Of a stretch of DNA of 64,000 bases, positions 47,873 to 60,989 are shown in pieces. The notes beneath the pieces were generated by a model, which searched no databases, was not told where the DNA came from, and saw nothing but the letters and a program-made list of their open reading frames with translations. The position numbers and the translations under genes are program-made. The DNA is from Haberlea rhodopensis. Lineage: Eukaryota > Streptophyta > Magnoliopsida > Lamiales > Gesneriaceae. The stretch spans positions 248,001 through 312,000 of the forward strand of contig CAJQUN010000449.1 of the NCBI GenBank assembly GCA_907163345.1, written 5' to 3'. The stretch's first letter is position 1. Every line of letters begins with the position of its first letter.

Positions 47873-49859
47873 GGTACTATATATACCAAGTGGACTCGGT
47901 ATTCCGTCATTTGGCACGGAACCCTTCCCTCTCTCCTCTCCCTCTACGCTCAAACCCTTCCCCCCCATTTCCCCTCTTTTCCCTTCGTGGGAAAAATCCT
48001 TGGTAGCTTGGCTCGAGAGCCAGATTTCTCGAAGATAATCAGGTATTAATCTTTCCCTCACCATTGTCTTCGATTTGGTAGTGATATTGTAGAGTTTGGT
48101 TGAGATTTTGGTTGGTTTTGGAATTTGGGGGTTTTTGATAAAAATCCAAAGTTGAGTTTTTGGAGCTTTGATAGGTTTTAAATGGTGTATTGGAGGTGTT
48201 GAGGATGTATGGGTGTTGGTGAAAAACACCATTGAAGCTCGAGTTTTTCGGAAAATCGCTGGTCGCGATCGATCGTCGAGGAGCGCCGATCGATCGCGAC
48301 GAGCTGCTGGAAATTTGTGGAAGATGAACAGTGCGGCGATCGATCATGACTTCTTGGCGATCGATCGCAAGGTGTTTGGAGATCGACCGCCAAGACTTGG
48401 CGATCGATCGCGAGGAGGTTCTGCTCGGCAGTAGAGTTGCGTGATCGATCGCGCGTGATTGGCGATCGATCGCGGCTTGCTGAATAGTGTTTTCTCCAAA
48501 TTATTTTAAAAACTTGGAATTTTGAATTTGGGGTTAAATAGCCGGTTTCCGAGGCACTGTCTATATTCCAATGGGAATGTCATACTTTTAAAATGGGTTG
48601 GTTGGAGCCAAAGTTTAATAAAACGGAATTCTCGGTTGAGTTTTAGGCTATCTTTTAAACACATAAAATGGAATATTTTGGGTATTATGCATGCTTAGCC
48701 GGGGGGCTTTTATTTTGGTAATCATCATGGATGGACGATATGTTTGGAAATTGTGAACGTGCTTGGGCACGTGATTGCATGCCTATGTTTAATTGTGAGT
48801 TATTTGCTTGTTAGCACATAATTCATCGGGTCGTGAGACTCAGGCAATGGACTCAAACTATGGGATTATAAGGTACGTATGACGTACGAACATATCTTTA
48901 ATATATTATTGCCATTGTGGTGCATGATATAATATAATTTTGTTGAATGGGAGGATAACGGAAATGGAATACAGTTACATAAAATTGGTCGATAATATGA
49001 ATTGTACGGTGCCGCTATGGAGCGAGCGATATTTTGGATGTTGTCGTCATGGAGCGAACATCAGTTATGAATGCCGCTGCTATTGAGCAAGCGAGGAAAT
49101 GGAACCATTGGTTAGATATCTAGAATATCTGTAATGACTGGATAATTCAATAGTGTTATCGATATTGGAATTTGGAAAGGATTAGTTAATCAATGTAATG
49201 ATTAACTAGCTATTAGGGATTTGATGATTTTGGTTATTTTGAGAACATGGACTGTATGGGGATTCCCGGATGAGGATGATGCCATCCAGGGAGTATCTTT
49301 ATATTTCATGGCATTTATATTTTTGTAAATTATGAATTATGTTATGGTAATATTGGTTTGGTGGTATTGGTATGCTCACCCCGTGTGGGGGCTGTCTCTG
49401 TTGGGACAGGTGAACAGGGTCGTGGTTGGCTTTGGAGTTGAACTCGAGCTGTGGATTGGAGGCACTTCCATGATCGAGGTACCAGAACTGGGAGTATGGT
49501 ATTTTATACATTACGTACACATACGTTTATTTGGTGCTCACTTGTGAGCAGTGTATATGTGTACATAGGTTGTATAAAAGGCAAATGTCTTTCTCTTTTC
49601 ATTTATTTGTGGTATGCAATTAATTGTTAATTGCTAGATGAATTGAGAATGTAATTAGTGTATTTCAAGGGTACATGATATGTTAAATGGTTTAGTTGGG
49701 AAAACTGGAAATGGCATGGAATGAAATAAACGGAGAAATTTTATTACTGGTATATTATGCTAAGTTAGCATATGGTCATTTCCCAACATAGATGGTTACA
49801 CATACATGATTATGTGATTAATGCACTAATTACGGGTTAAGGGCACGGGGGTCCTTACA
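47873..49859 (+). repeat. Truncated LTR, right fragment
   Basis: It aligns with 55386-57572 of the solo LTR. It holds TATATATA near 47878, donor-like ATCAG/GTATTAATC near 48041, a GATC palindrome cluster (48264-48475), a predicted 58-nt exon (48815-48872), CGCT...AGCG hairpins (about 49012-49105) and the paired U5 hairpins (49378-49410). It ends GGTCCTTACA. No internal domain follows. Confidence 0.85.
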
Positions 49860-50279
49860 AAACCCTAGCTTGCTCACGCCACTGCCTCGTTGAGAAGTCA
49901 AAATCGCGACCGCTTCGTCCCCTCATGTCGCCGTTCGCCTCGAACGAAATATTTCTGCAACCATTGCAGACATTCGAACGATTCTCGCGCGCAAACAACT
50001 CATTGGCGTTGCTGATTGTAGCATGGTATGGTGCTCATAGCGGCGAAGAACTATTCTCCCCGAGTGCGCCGTCGCCGCCGCCTGCAGCAACCGTCCCTCA
50101 ATGAAATTTTCCGGCGATGGTTGTAAAAACAGTTTCCGGTGGTTTGGGTAATTCATTTTCTATATTTCCGGACTCCGTAATTTTTGAAAAATCGAACACG
50201 TTTAGTTAGGATTGGAAACGATCTAATAAACATTAATTATTAATACATGAATCAAAGCGCAACCTGGCTCTGATACCAC
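49860..50279 (-). other. Leader of an unrelated copia-like element, with primer site
   Basis: On - this is untranslated leader. The primer site TGGTATCAGAGC is at 50278-50267, next to an LTR that begins at 50280. Its sequence does not match the leader of the other copia family here. The junction with the LTR at 49859/49860 sits at an AAACCCTAGC string that also occurs near 45009, so loss of intervening DNA is possible. Confidence 0.65.
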
Positions 50280-50643
50280 TGTTGGGTTTCGGTACCCCGA
50301 CGTCAGATCCAAACGCAGCGGAAAATAAACATAAACAGATCTGACCAAGGGAAGGATCGATCGCGCCTGATTCATATATTAACATGCAAATATCATAATA
50401 TAATGCACGAAAAGGGATTACCGTTCACCGACAAAAATCTGATGGCGGTGACCCTCGAGTCCAATCAACCTGACAATATCTACAAGCTCAGCACCAGTGC
50501 TAGTGTGGCGTTGGCGTTTCTATGAGATAGTGTATGGTGGAATGAATGGAGTCTCTTCGTTTCTCAGAAACTAGAATGACTTATTTATAGGGTCATTGAG
50601 TAACTAATGAGTTTTGGGTGCATAAAACCCAATAGGCCAACAT
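50280..50643 (-). repeat. LTR of the second copia-like family (extent uncertain)
   Basis: The border with the primer site is TGTTGGGTTTCGG read on +. A TATA box (TATAAATAAG) is on - near 50592-50583. The far end at GGCCAACA (50643) is a guess from TG/CA termini; the LTR could extend farther right. Only the primer-site end is well supported. Confidence 0.5.
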
Positions 50644-51696
50644 TGGCTTGCAGGGCACATATGCTAACAAAAACAAGATGCATGTGGCACTGCTGAATGG
50701 GCATGTTTCTGGAACTATATTCAATACATGAATCTAATGCTTGTTTCTTATCAAATGAAGCAATTTATTGATAGTAGACAATATATTTGGACTTTAACAT
50801 AATTAAAGGCTAATTTTAAAAACTAACTTAATTTAAGGCCAAATTTAATTATGGTAGTTTGTAGGAGGCTATTTTTAAAAATGCCTCTAATTTAAATACC
50901 AAAACTGGAAGAGCATTCTGTCTTTGCCAAATGGTTCTCAAATATAGCCACCTTAAGAAAACAAATCACTTGTTGTTTTCTACATCTCAAACCACAATAC
51001 CACTAGGTCTTGATAATTAGAACCATGCTTTTAATTAAAGGAATGCTTTGCTAATATGAAGCTTAGTTTTCCATCCACGGAAAAGCTCTAGTTGTTGATT
51101 GCCAGTTTTAACCCTTTTTAAGTTAAAAAATTTGAAGCATAATATGAATCATCAGTTCTTCCAGCAAAAATCCATCAGTAGCCCCTACTATATTCTAAAA
51201 AACCAACAAAATTCAACACAAAATAGGAGAGAGGACAATATACTGAACCCGGAGACAAGCTGCGAGACACAAGGTCGCTGTCTGTTAGATATGTATCCTC
51301 TTGGAATTGGGGCTTCGGGTGTTTTAGGATGAGGATTTAATGGTTTTTACTGTACGGATCTTTCTCCCCCATGGTTGAATATGATCGAGATGCAGTACCA
51401 GAGAGCAAAAAACATGAGGTAGGCATCAATGCCAATGCCAGATGAAACCGATGCATGGGTGTCTGAAGCCACCCAGAGCCAATGAAGAATCCATGCCAGG
51501 AGAACGGCGAGCCCTACGATGCATCAGAAGGAGCAACCTAGAGGCCAGAGAGTAAAGTGTCTGATCCACCCATACACGGCAAAGAGAAGGCCAAATGAGG
51601 GAAGGAGGATACCGTTAATGTCTGATCCCACTCCAAAGAACAGAACCAAGGAGGGCGAAGGGGAGTGTCCAATGTAAACTCCACCAAAAGCTCAAT
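50644..51696. other. Unassigned AT-rich sequence
   Basis: I recognise no gene, repeat or terminus here. ORFs are short and unconvincing. The part from about 51340 to 51690 is less AT-rich and purine-rich, with several near-repeats of ATGCCAG, and could be a fragment of an older element or ancestral host DNA. Confidence 0.4.
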
Positions 51697-53504
51697 TGTG
51701 ATGACTGAACCTAATTACCATAATTAAATGAAGTTTAATGTATCATGAAGGGGTAATTATGAATGATTATCATTTTGCAATTGGACTCGGCTTGAGATAA
51801 ATCGAATATGGTTGAAAATTATGATTGAGTCAAAATTATTAAATTAATAAATGATTGAGATGAATTATATGAATTAGGAGGGTAATTATGAGTTTGAATT
51901 ATTGAGGTAATTATTGGAATTGAGCAGTAATTATGGAATAATTACGGAAATCGAGATCTAGAGGATTATTACTCGGTATCGGATTTGTCGAATTCAAGGT
52001 TCGAGATTTTATGATCGTGATGTGTTGAACCTTGGAATCGTGTTGATAGTGAGATTTCGAGGTTCGGGGTTTTGGATTGAGGTTTGGGATGTATTTGAGC
52101 GAGTTGGAGATAAATTGATGAACACTTATTTTATTTGGTAAAAGTATTTGAGACTCAGGTTTTTGGAGTGGACTCGGTGTTCAATTATTTCACTCTAAAG
52201 ATGTTTTCGAGTTGACGAGTGTACAATGATGTTTTCGAGTTGATTGAGGTCTTGATGTGTAAATCAAAGGTTTTTGTTGGAGAAAACTCTAAAGATTTTT
52301 GGAATTGTTAGGACCGACAGATCGGTCGATGAACGTAGCATTTGTCTGAATTTTTCCGAGCGACCGATCGATCGTGAGGTGTGCATCGATCTATCGATGG
52401 TGTGCGAAGCTTGATATTGATTTTTTAAGGGCTACCGATCGATCGGTTGATGGTTGCCGATCGATCGGTAGAGGCAAAATGTTATATTGCTGTGGAGATG
52501 TCGACGTACGCTTTGCCCGAGTCGTTTATATGTCATATCATCGTGATATGATGATGTGTATGGGTATTGAGTATGTGCTTGAGTATGAGTTGTGTACATG
52601 ATTGATTGTGAATTATTGTTTGTGCGTAGCGAATAATTCATCGGATCTCGGTGCATAGGCAAGGAATAACTCTTGCAATTGGACTATTAGGTACGTGTGT
52701 CATACGAGCATATGTAAATATATTATGGTTGCATGTAAAGAATAATATATTCTTGTTGTGGTTGAATTAGTAGGTAGAGACTTATAAGTGTTGAATGTTA
52801 TATTTATTGACATAATTGTTGAGTAATATGTTGACAAGTGTTGAGAACACCAATGAATGGTGATATGAGTTATTGTGTCGCCGTTGTTGACCGGACGATA
52901 GTTATTGTGCCGTCGCTATTGAGCATGCGATGTGTTATAGTGCTGCCGCTATTGAGCGATCTGTATGATATGATGCAATACAACTAGTATATTGATAACA
53001 GAGATGTATTTAATTTCAGTAAATCATTGTTATCATAATTTAAGTATTATCGATTATAGAACTGATGATTTTGAATATGAGTATTGTAAATCATAGTTGT
53101 GATGATTTAATTGACTTTGGAAATTGATTTTATGGATATTGTGAGAATATGAACATCATGAGAGATCTCATAATGATTTCGGTATACTCAGGAAGTATTT
53201 CCTTAGTTACAACATTATATTCTGTAAATTATTAATTATGTATTCAATGATATTGAGATTATGTTATTGGTATGCTCACCCATGTGGAAATGAATTCGAG
53301 CCATTGGACGAGAATGCTCCTAAGAGCGAGATACCAGTATTGATATTGATAATATGATAAGTACAAGTATATACACATTTAACTATTCAATGCTTGCTTG
53401 TGGGCATCATGATATGTGTATATACGACATGATATAGATTGTATAAATGTCTTTGACATTTATTTTTTCACTTGGACATTGTATGCAATTTATTTAAGAG
53501 TAAC
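51697..53504 (+). repeat. LTR fragment, third variant, 3' end displaced
   Basis: It starts TGTGATGACTGAACC and is related to the LARD-like and solo LTRs. It has a cluster of CCGATCGATCGG-type palindromes (52317-52470; several have CCG/CGG instead of GCG/CGC), a predicted 61-nt exon (52630-52690), a GTACGT donor, and CGCT-ATTG-AGC hairpins (52865-52965). It breaks off at 53504, where a - oriented LTR begins, before its expected CTTACA end. Confidence 0.75.
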
Positions 53505-55060
53505 TGTAAGACCCCAACCAATTATTACGACAATTAGACATTAATGACGTCACTTCCATCAATGTTTCTTCGATTTATTTCTCATCGTTCATCATGGTGA
53601 GTTACACGTATGCAAATACACATAATGGAATATGTAATGCATGGTATAATCATTTACTCATGCATTAAGTCTCACACTTACCAACGCCCCATAAACGTAA
53701 TATGGATTTTTATAAAAATTTCGGCAGAGTCTCTCGTAAATTGGACTGTCCGAAAATTAAAAAAAAACACCATAGTAAATATCCTCAACATCACAAATAT
53801 CCAGCACTAATCCAGTAATAAAATCCACCAAAATAAAACAACTAGCTAATTCTCGTGCCAATACACATCATATCGATATATTCAATTCATTAAGCATGAT
53901 GTCCTCCGAATAGATGCACACATGGTAACTAAGTAAAAATGGGAGCTTTGCAACATTTATACAGACATATACATGCATTAGAATGATCACAAACGAGCAA
54001 CGAATAATATGAGTATAAATCTACTTGCGTATATCGCATACCCTCATTTACTAATACTGGTACAATCTCCCCAGCACGATGCTATTCAATGAGGCTCGCT
54101 TACTCCCCATGGACAACGTAGTACCTGTTTTACTTGTTTCGTCAGAAACAATCCCACACAGGATGTGCATGTGCCAATAGGATAACATATAGATTATCAA
54201 AAAACACAATTCATAATCGTAAATGAAATGATACGGTATCTCAAAGAGACACTTCATGTTAGTTTCTTGACATAGTAAAAGATCCCTCAAACTTCCCTTG
54301 CTTCATAATTTCACAAGTTATCAAGCTCATTAGCAACATTTATAACACAATATTCCTTTCCGAATTAATCGATAACTCAACAATACTTCATTATATACCC
54401 ATCCATAACTAATACTATTACAATGCCAACATGTCCATTATTCAAGATAATTCTCATTCACTTCTAGTACTCAGCATGCCCTAGGCATTCATATTTACTC
54501 AAATATCTCCTTACTTCATTTTCACATTTACAATCATCAACTCAACTCATATCTTCTATCAATGACATTTAAACATTATAGCGAGAATCTCATAGAATCA
54601 TAATTAGATAACTACTTGACAGCATACCTGCTCGTACGTTATTACGCACATTATAGTCGATAACAAGATCAAGCTATCCCGACGTCAGGAGAATCATGCA
54701 GAATCTATATCAAAACCATCATTCAATATTAGCTCATTTACAACCCATTCGATATCATTTATGTACTTTCAATTTCATACCACTTCATTAACAATACAAA
54801 TGATATCATTTAAATACTTCTCAACTTAATACAATATCCTCAGTTTACAATTTAACAATTTGAGCTTCATTAGATAGTCAAGTCTTCCGGCCTTTGAGGT
54901 CTACTCGACTTTATCATACCATTATATATTTCGTTAGTATGATTTACTCAACATTCATCATGCAGATAAGATGTATTACTCGTGTTTAAAGTCTCATATA
55001 CATTGTGTGGATCTACATTAACCCGTCTAGCCTTCCTACCATAATAATGGCCCATGAATC
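53505..55060 (-). repeat. Degenerate LTR in - orientation, split
   Basis: The end TGTAAGACCCC begins inside the preceding LTR. GTACGTTATTACGC near 54636 is the counterpart of the GTACGT box on -. It is interrupted by the solo LTR at 55061 and probably continues for a short way at 57578-57658, with no recognisable far end. Confidence 0.55.
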
Positions 55061-57572
55061 TGTGATGCCTGGGGATTAATGGTGTTAATCCCGGTGTAGT
55101 AATAATCCTTAATGGATTTTAATTGTGGCAATTATAAATTAATTGCGGTTTTGGGACTCTCGAGGATTTCAAATCCGATTTTTAGAGTCGTTGGATCCAA
55201 GGGATGAGATTGTATTCTCATCGTGGTGATAACCTTGGAATTTGGTCCTTGGTGGGATTTGGGGTCCGGAGTACTTTGTACTGGGGCTGTTTATGAAAAT
55301 AGAGATTGGGAGATGATTTGTTGAAAACAGATGATTTTTAATGAGTCATGATGCATTTTTGGAGGGGTTGGTATTTTGGAGTTTTGGTACTATATATACC
55401 AAGTGGACTAGGTATTCCGTCATTTGGACGAATTCCCTCTCTCTCTATGCGCCCAAACCCTCCCCCATTTCCCTCTTTTCTCCCTTGGAGGAGAAATCGT
55501 TGGTAGCTTGGCTCGGAGGCCGGTTTTCTCGAAGATAATCAGGTATTAATCTTCCCCTCGTCATTGTCTTCGATTTGATAGTAGTATTATAGTTTTTGGT
55601 TAAGTTTTTGGTGCGTTATGAATTTGGGGACTTTTGGGTTAAAAATGCAAGTTGAGTTTTTAGAGTTTTTATTGGCTTTAAATGTTGTATTTGAGGTGTT
55701 GGTGGTGTATGGGGTGTTGGTTTTGAGTTTAGGTGCGAAAAACACCATGGAAGCTCGAATTTTTTGGAAAATTGCAGGTGACGATCGATCGCCGAGGAGT
55801 GGCGATCGATCGCGACTAGCAGCTGCTAAAAATCGAAGAAGATGAACAGTGCAGGCGATCGATCGCGTGGTTTAGGCGATCGATCGCGAGCATGTTGGCG
55901 ATCGATCGCGAAGGGTGGCGATCGATTGCGTGTAGGCGATTTTGCCCACTGGACAGGGGCGATCGATCGTGCTAAATGAGGCGATCGATCGCCGCCCGTG
56001 GATTTTAGTTTTTTGAAATTTTTTGGAAAATGTCGAGATTTTGGAATCGAGGTTTAAAGGGGCCGTTTCCGGGGCAATGTCTACATTCCAATGGGAATGC
56101 TACACTTTTAAAATGGATTGGTTGGAGCCAAGGTTTAATAAAACGGAATTCTCAGTTGAGTTTTTGGCTATCTTTTAAACTTGTAAAATGGTATATTTTG
56201 GGTATTATGCATGCTTAGCCGGGGGGCTTTTATTTTGGTAATCGTCATGGATTGACAATATGATTGGGAGTTATGAACGTGCTTGGGCACGTGGTTGCAT
56301 GCTTGTGTTTAATTGTGAACTATTTATGTGTTAGCATATAATTCATCGGGTCGTGGGACTCAGACAAGGTTGGACTCGAACTACGGAATAATAAGGTACG
56401 TATAACATACGAGCATAGCCTATTACAATATTGCAACTGTGGAATGCATGGTGTATGATATTTGAAAAAATGAGCATTGAAATGCATGATATGTGGCAAT
56501 TATAATAAATGAGTATTGAAATGCATGGTAGGTGGCATCTACAATAAATGGTTATTGAAATGCATGATGTATGGTAGCTATGTTAAATGAACGTACATTG
56601 GGAATCATATGGTGCCGCCTTTGAGCGAGCAATGATTGAGATGTTGTCGCCACTGAGCGACCATCGGTTATAACGCCGCTATTGTTGAGCGTGCGTGGGG
56701 ATAAATGCCGCTATTGTGGAGCGAGCTATGAAATGAAAATACGGAATCATTGGCAAGATACGTGTGATATCTGTGGTACTCTATTTGATGATTTAATCAT
56801 ATTGGATTGTGGAACTGGTATAGTAGGGAGGATTTTAGTTGATCAATGAGATGATCAACCGGCTTTTGGGAATTTAATGGTTTGATTATTTTGAGAACAT
56901 GGACAATACAGGGGATCCGGATGAGGATGATACCATCCAGGGAGTATCATTTAAATTCATGGCATTTACATTCTGTATGTACTGCAATATTATGATTATT
57001 GGATTGGCGGTATTGGTATGCTCACCCCGTGTGGGGGCTGTCTCTGTTGGGACAGGTGTTACAGGTGTAGCAGCAGCTTTGGAGTTGCGCTCGGGCTGTT
57101 GATTTGAGGTACTTCCAGGATCGAGGTACCAGAGCTGGTTGAATATGTGCATAGATCCAGAGTTGAGATCGAGTTGTGCTTGGGAGGTGCTTCCAGGATT
57201 GAAGTAACAGTAACGGTATCCGTAGAGTGTTTTATACATTAGATACACGCTTATTCACTGGGTGCTCTTATGTGAGTACATTTTACGTGTATATGGAATG
57301 TATAAATGGGCTCTGTTCATTATGTTTGCATGCAATCAAATATGGAATTGCTAAATGAACTGAGAGCATGTTAGTGTATTATGAGGGTGCATGTTATATA
57401 TGAAATCTTGGTGGGGGAATTTGAATATTATGTGGATGAAATGCAAGAAATTTTCTGGATGGCATATGATGTTATACTTGCATATGGCTTTTCCCCATGA
57501 TAGTATGATTATATGCATTAATGGTATGGATTAATACACTAATAACGGGTTAAGGGCACGGAGGTCCTTACA
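55061..57572 (+). repeat. Solo LTR with perfect GAATC duplication (2512 bp)
   Basis: TGTGATGCCTGG to GGTCCTTACA, flanked by GAATC at 55056-55060 and 57573-57577. It is homologous to the LARD-like LTRs. Parts: TATATATA at 55391-55398, donor-like ATCAG/GTATTAATC at 55542/55543, GATC palindrome cluster (55782-55993), predicted 61-nt exon (56335-56395), CGCY-AGCG hairpins (56608-56735), paired U5 hairpins (57022-57055). It is the product of recombination between two LTRs of a once complete element. Confidence 0.93.
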
Positions 57573-57577
57573 GAATC

Positions 57578-57658
57578 CACTCGTACATGCCGTAATGTAC
57601 TCACACATACACGCTGGACCATATATACGTATCCATATCTAGTAGCTTAATTAGATCG
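57578..57658. other. Short remnant between LTRs
   Basis: Probably the continuation of the - oriented LTR broken by the solo LTR; nothing else can be recognised in these 81 bases. Confidence 0.35.
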
Positions 57659-59275
57659 TGTGATATTCTTTAATAATCATGTGCTTTATGACTTGTTAAT
57701 GATGATTACGAGGTAATTACAAGATTGTAATTATGTATTGTTTTGAAATGATATGGGTATGCGATGAGTATGAACTAGTAATATGCTCAGGGTGCATGTA
57801 ATGAATTAAATGAAATTAATGCATTTGGCATGGTTCAATTAAGACTTGTTCTTGGTAATCTAGAAAGGCATGTATAATTGATCATTGAGGTACATTTTGT
57901 GTGGTTAAATGCTTTGAATTAAGTAATTCTAGTTACTACATCATGCCATGTATGTGCTACCCACTCTTTCACTTAACCTACCCCTAACCCATCTTACCTT
58001 CCCCATCACCTCACTTCATCTTTTTCATCCCTCAAAATCCCTTCCCCAACCTCACTCTCATCTCTCAACAAGGAGGAAGACAAGAGGCTTGAAGTATTTG
58101 TAACTTGCTAGGATTAAAGGTTAAAGTGGTAAGGAGTTTATCTTGTTAAGTATTGAGCTTGTAAAGATGAGTCATGAGTTTATGAATTTGGGGAAAATAA
58201 CTTGTTTTGAGCTTTGTTGTATTATTTGCTGTGTTTGGATGTTTTAGATGGTTATTATGGTGTATTGTGTAGTTATAGTGTTTTGGTGTTGAAGGATTTG
58301 TAGGTTTATGGCAAATGTGGGTTGAAGGAAGGTAGTGTGTGAAAATGACGTATTGCGCACCTATAGACCTCGGCGATCGAACAGCGCATTTTCGCGATCG
58401 ATCGCGAGTTTGCACGATCGATCTGCGAGCTCCTATCAATCGGCAAGGGATTTGCGATTGATCGCAGAACGGAGGATTTTGGGCACCAAGGCAGTGATGC
58501 CTCACGATTGATGGCTGGGCATAAATTATTGGATTTTGTTATTTCCTTGGGAATTTTGTGATGGAACCTTATATGACTTGTAATATTGAATTGTTACAAT
58601 TGTGTAGAGCCTTCCCAAGCGATGGCACAACGCAGGGGATAGTTTCTGAAAACGTCCCTACTTTTGGAAGAAAATGTACGTAGAGAGACGTACGAGCATC
58701 GACGGTAAAATGTATAGTTAAATATTGAATGATGCATTTGTTGATGCATGAACAGATGCTTTGAGCATGTTGTGGGTCATTGTTATTATCGAGTGATGAT
58801 TATAATGCTTGACGTTGTCATATCGAAGCGTGGAATAGAATACTTGGCACTGTCATATCGTAGCGATGGAACATAATATTTGCCATTAATATGTCGAAGC
58901 GAGGATAATGCCGCTGTCATATTGAAGTGAGGGATATTATAACTGCCGCTGATATGTCGAAGCGATGGGTATTATAAATGCCAGTGTTATGTCAAAGCGA
59001 GGGGTATTAAAATGTCAATGTTATAACAAGACTATGAATATGGTTATTGGTATGATGGTATGAATTATGTCATGACATTTAAATTAAACTGTATTATAAT
59101 CTGCAGATTATAGATATGAGTTGTGGAACATGGACAACCAGAGCAGGCATATTAAATGCATTGAATACATGAAGTATTTTTATATTTATTTACACATTTT
59201 ATCTTGTGATCATATTGTTGCGAATATTAATTGTTATATGCTCATGTGTTGTGGGTTGTTCCTGTAGGAGCTTTT
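57659..59275 (+). repeat. Gypsy-type LTR, 5' part, interrupted at 59275
   Basis: It starts TGTGATATTC, like the LTR of the gypsy element inserted into it (TGTGATATCC on - at 61362). It carries degenerate GATC palindromes (58371-58512), a predicted 68-nt exon (58608-58675, donor AAT/GTACGT) and hairpins of the CGCT-n-AGCG type (58815-59000). The sequence up to CCTGTAGGAGC is collinear with other LTRs of this type. The rest lies beyond the - element. Confidence 0.7.
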
Positions 59276-59819
59276 TGTGAGACCCCGTTATCTAACAACG
59301 TTATAAGGTGCAATTAAGAGAACTAATCATGCATAAATCAGAGTAATTGACCGTGTTGATGCCCTGAGCTTAAGAGTTACAGTACCAAAAATTTCAAAAA
59401 GGAATTAGTGACATTCTTAACAAAAGAGTGTGAAACTATAGTTTTACTCTACTCTATGTAGAACTATACAAAAAGGGAGTTTCTGTTCTGCTATCCCTGA
59501 AGCACTCCTTACAGCTCACGCATCAACCCTGACCCTGGTTCTACATGCCAAATGCACCTACAAGGACAACCCCCAACACATGAGCACATAATAATTCATA
59601 TTCAACACAATATGAATAAAAGCGTAAATGCGTAAGCCATAAATACAAAATACTTCCTGTATTCCAATGCATTTAAAACGCCCCCTTTTGGTTGTCCTAC
59701 ACCATAACTCATAATCGAATCAATGAATGATATTATGGTTTTAAACAAATGTCATGACATATTTCAATTCCTCAAATCTTCAAACCAATCCCTAGTCCGT
59801 TTATCACAATGTATTTTAA

Positions 59820-60010
59820 TGCCCCTCGCTTCACATATAAGCGGCATAGAATAACCTCGCTTCAATGGACATGCGGTACTCCCACCCCTCGCCTCACATT
59901 TTAGCGGCAAATATTCTTTCCTCGCTTCATATGATAACCTCGCTTCAATGCGACATGCGGTACTCCCACCCCTCGCTTCACATATAAGCGGCACAAAATA
60001 AATAGCGGCA
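59820..60010 (-). repeat. Hairpin array in the third gypsy LTR
   Basis: On -, CGCTT-ATATGTG-AAGCG units alternate with CGCATGTC...GAAGCGAGG units. Two longer direct repeats of about 100 bp contain them. The array occupies the same place after the GTACGT donor as the arrays in other LTRs. Confidence 0.75.
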
Positions 60011-60957
60011 AGCATTAAAATCATCAAGGTGATAACCATGACTCATGGGATGCGCATCAATCAATCAACATATACATATGCAATCATAATGTATGGATCA
60101 ACATGTATTTGCATCTACCATGCACAAATCAATACACAATTGCATCTACAATGCATATCCCAATGTGTATATAAATTACATGTTACCGTTGGGTGCCCGT
60201 ACGTCTTCTACGTACCTTTCCAAAATATGGTATGTTGTAGGACTCTATCCCCTGCGTTGTGTGGCTATCTGTGAAGGCTCTACACAGTGTACAACACAAT
60301 ATTAGATGCCAATAATAGCCCAATACCAAAAATCCTACAATAATTAATCAAAACACAACATTTGGCTTCTCGCGATCGATCACCAATAAGCCCCGATCGA
60401 TCGCGAGATGCTACTGCCTCAACATTCAAAATTCTGTCTTCCGCGATCGATCGCTGAAGTTGTGCCGATCGATCGCGGCATCGCCGATCGATCATGCCAA
60501 CTCGCGATCGATCGCTGAAGTCTTCTGCCTCGCACCCTGGTGCTCGCGATCGATCGGGAAACAGCGCCGATCGATTGCCGAAGTCTGCAAATCACGAACA
60601 AACGCCATTTTCGAACACCCTTCCAAGGCTACTCAAAAACATACCACAAACTATCATACCCCAACAACTCAACACACCAAATACACCAATATACTACCAT
60701 GTAGCTACCCAAAACAATATTCTCAACAAAAGCTACTACACATGCCATTTCTACTCAACACATTATCAAAACTCAACCAAAAATTCTACCAAAACAAAAT
60801 ATGGTTCCTCACCCTCTTTTGCTCCAACCTTTGTAAGATTTCCAGCAATGAAATTTGCAAAACTCTTCCTCCTACTTGCTTAGCTGTTGCTGGACGATTT
60901 TGGGGGAAAAGATTGGGGGGAGAAGGAGTGATAGAGGTTGAGTGAAAGGAAGGCAAG

Positions 60958-60989
60958 TGGGGGGGGGGGGGGGGGAGGGGGGGGGGGTG
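60958..60989 (+). repeat. Long G tract
   Basis: A run of G broken by single A and T residues covers about 30 bases on + (C-rich on the element's sense strand). It lies in the LTR promoter/leader region. Length in such runs is often wrong in assemblies. Confidence 0.85.
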
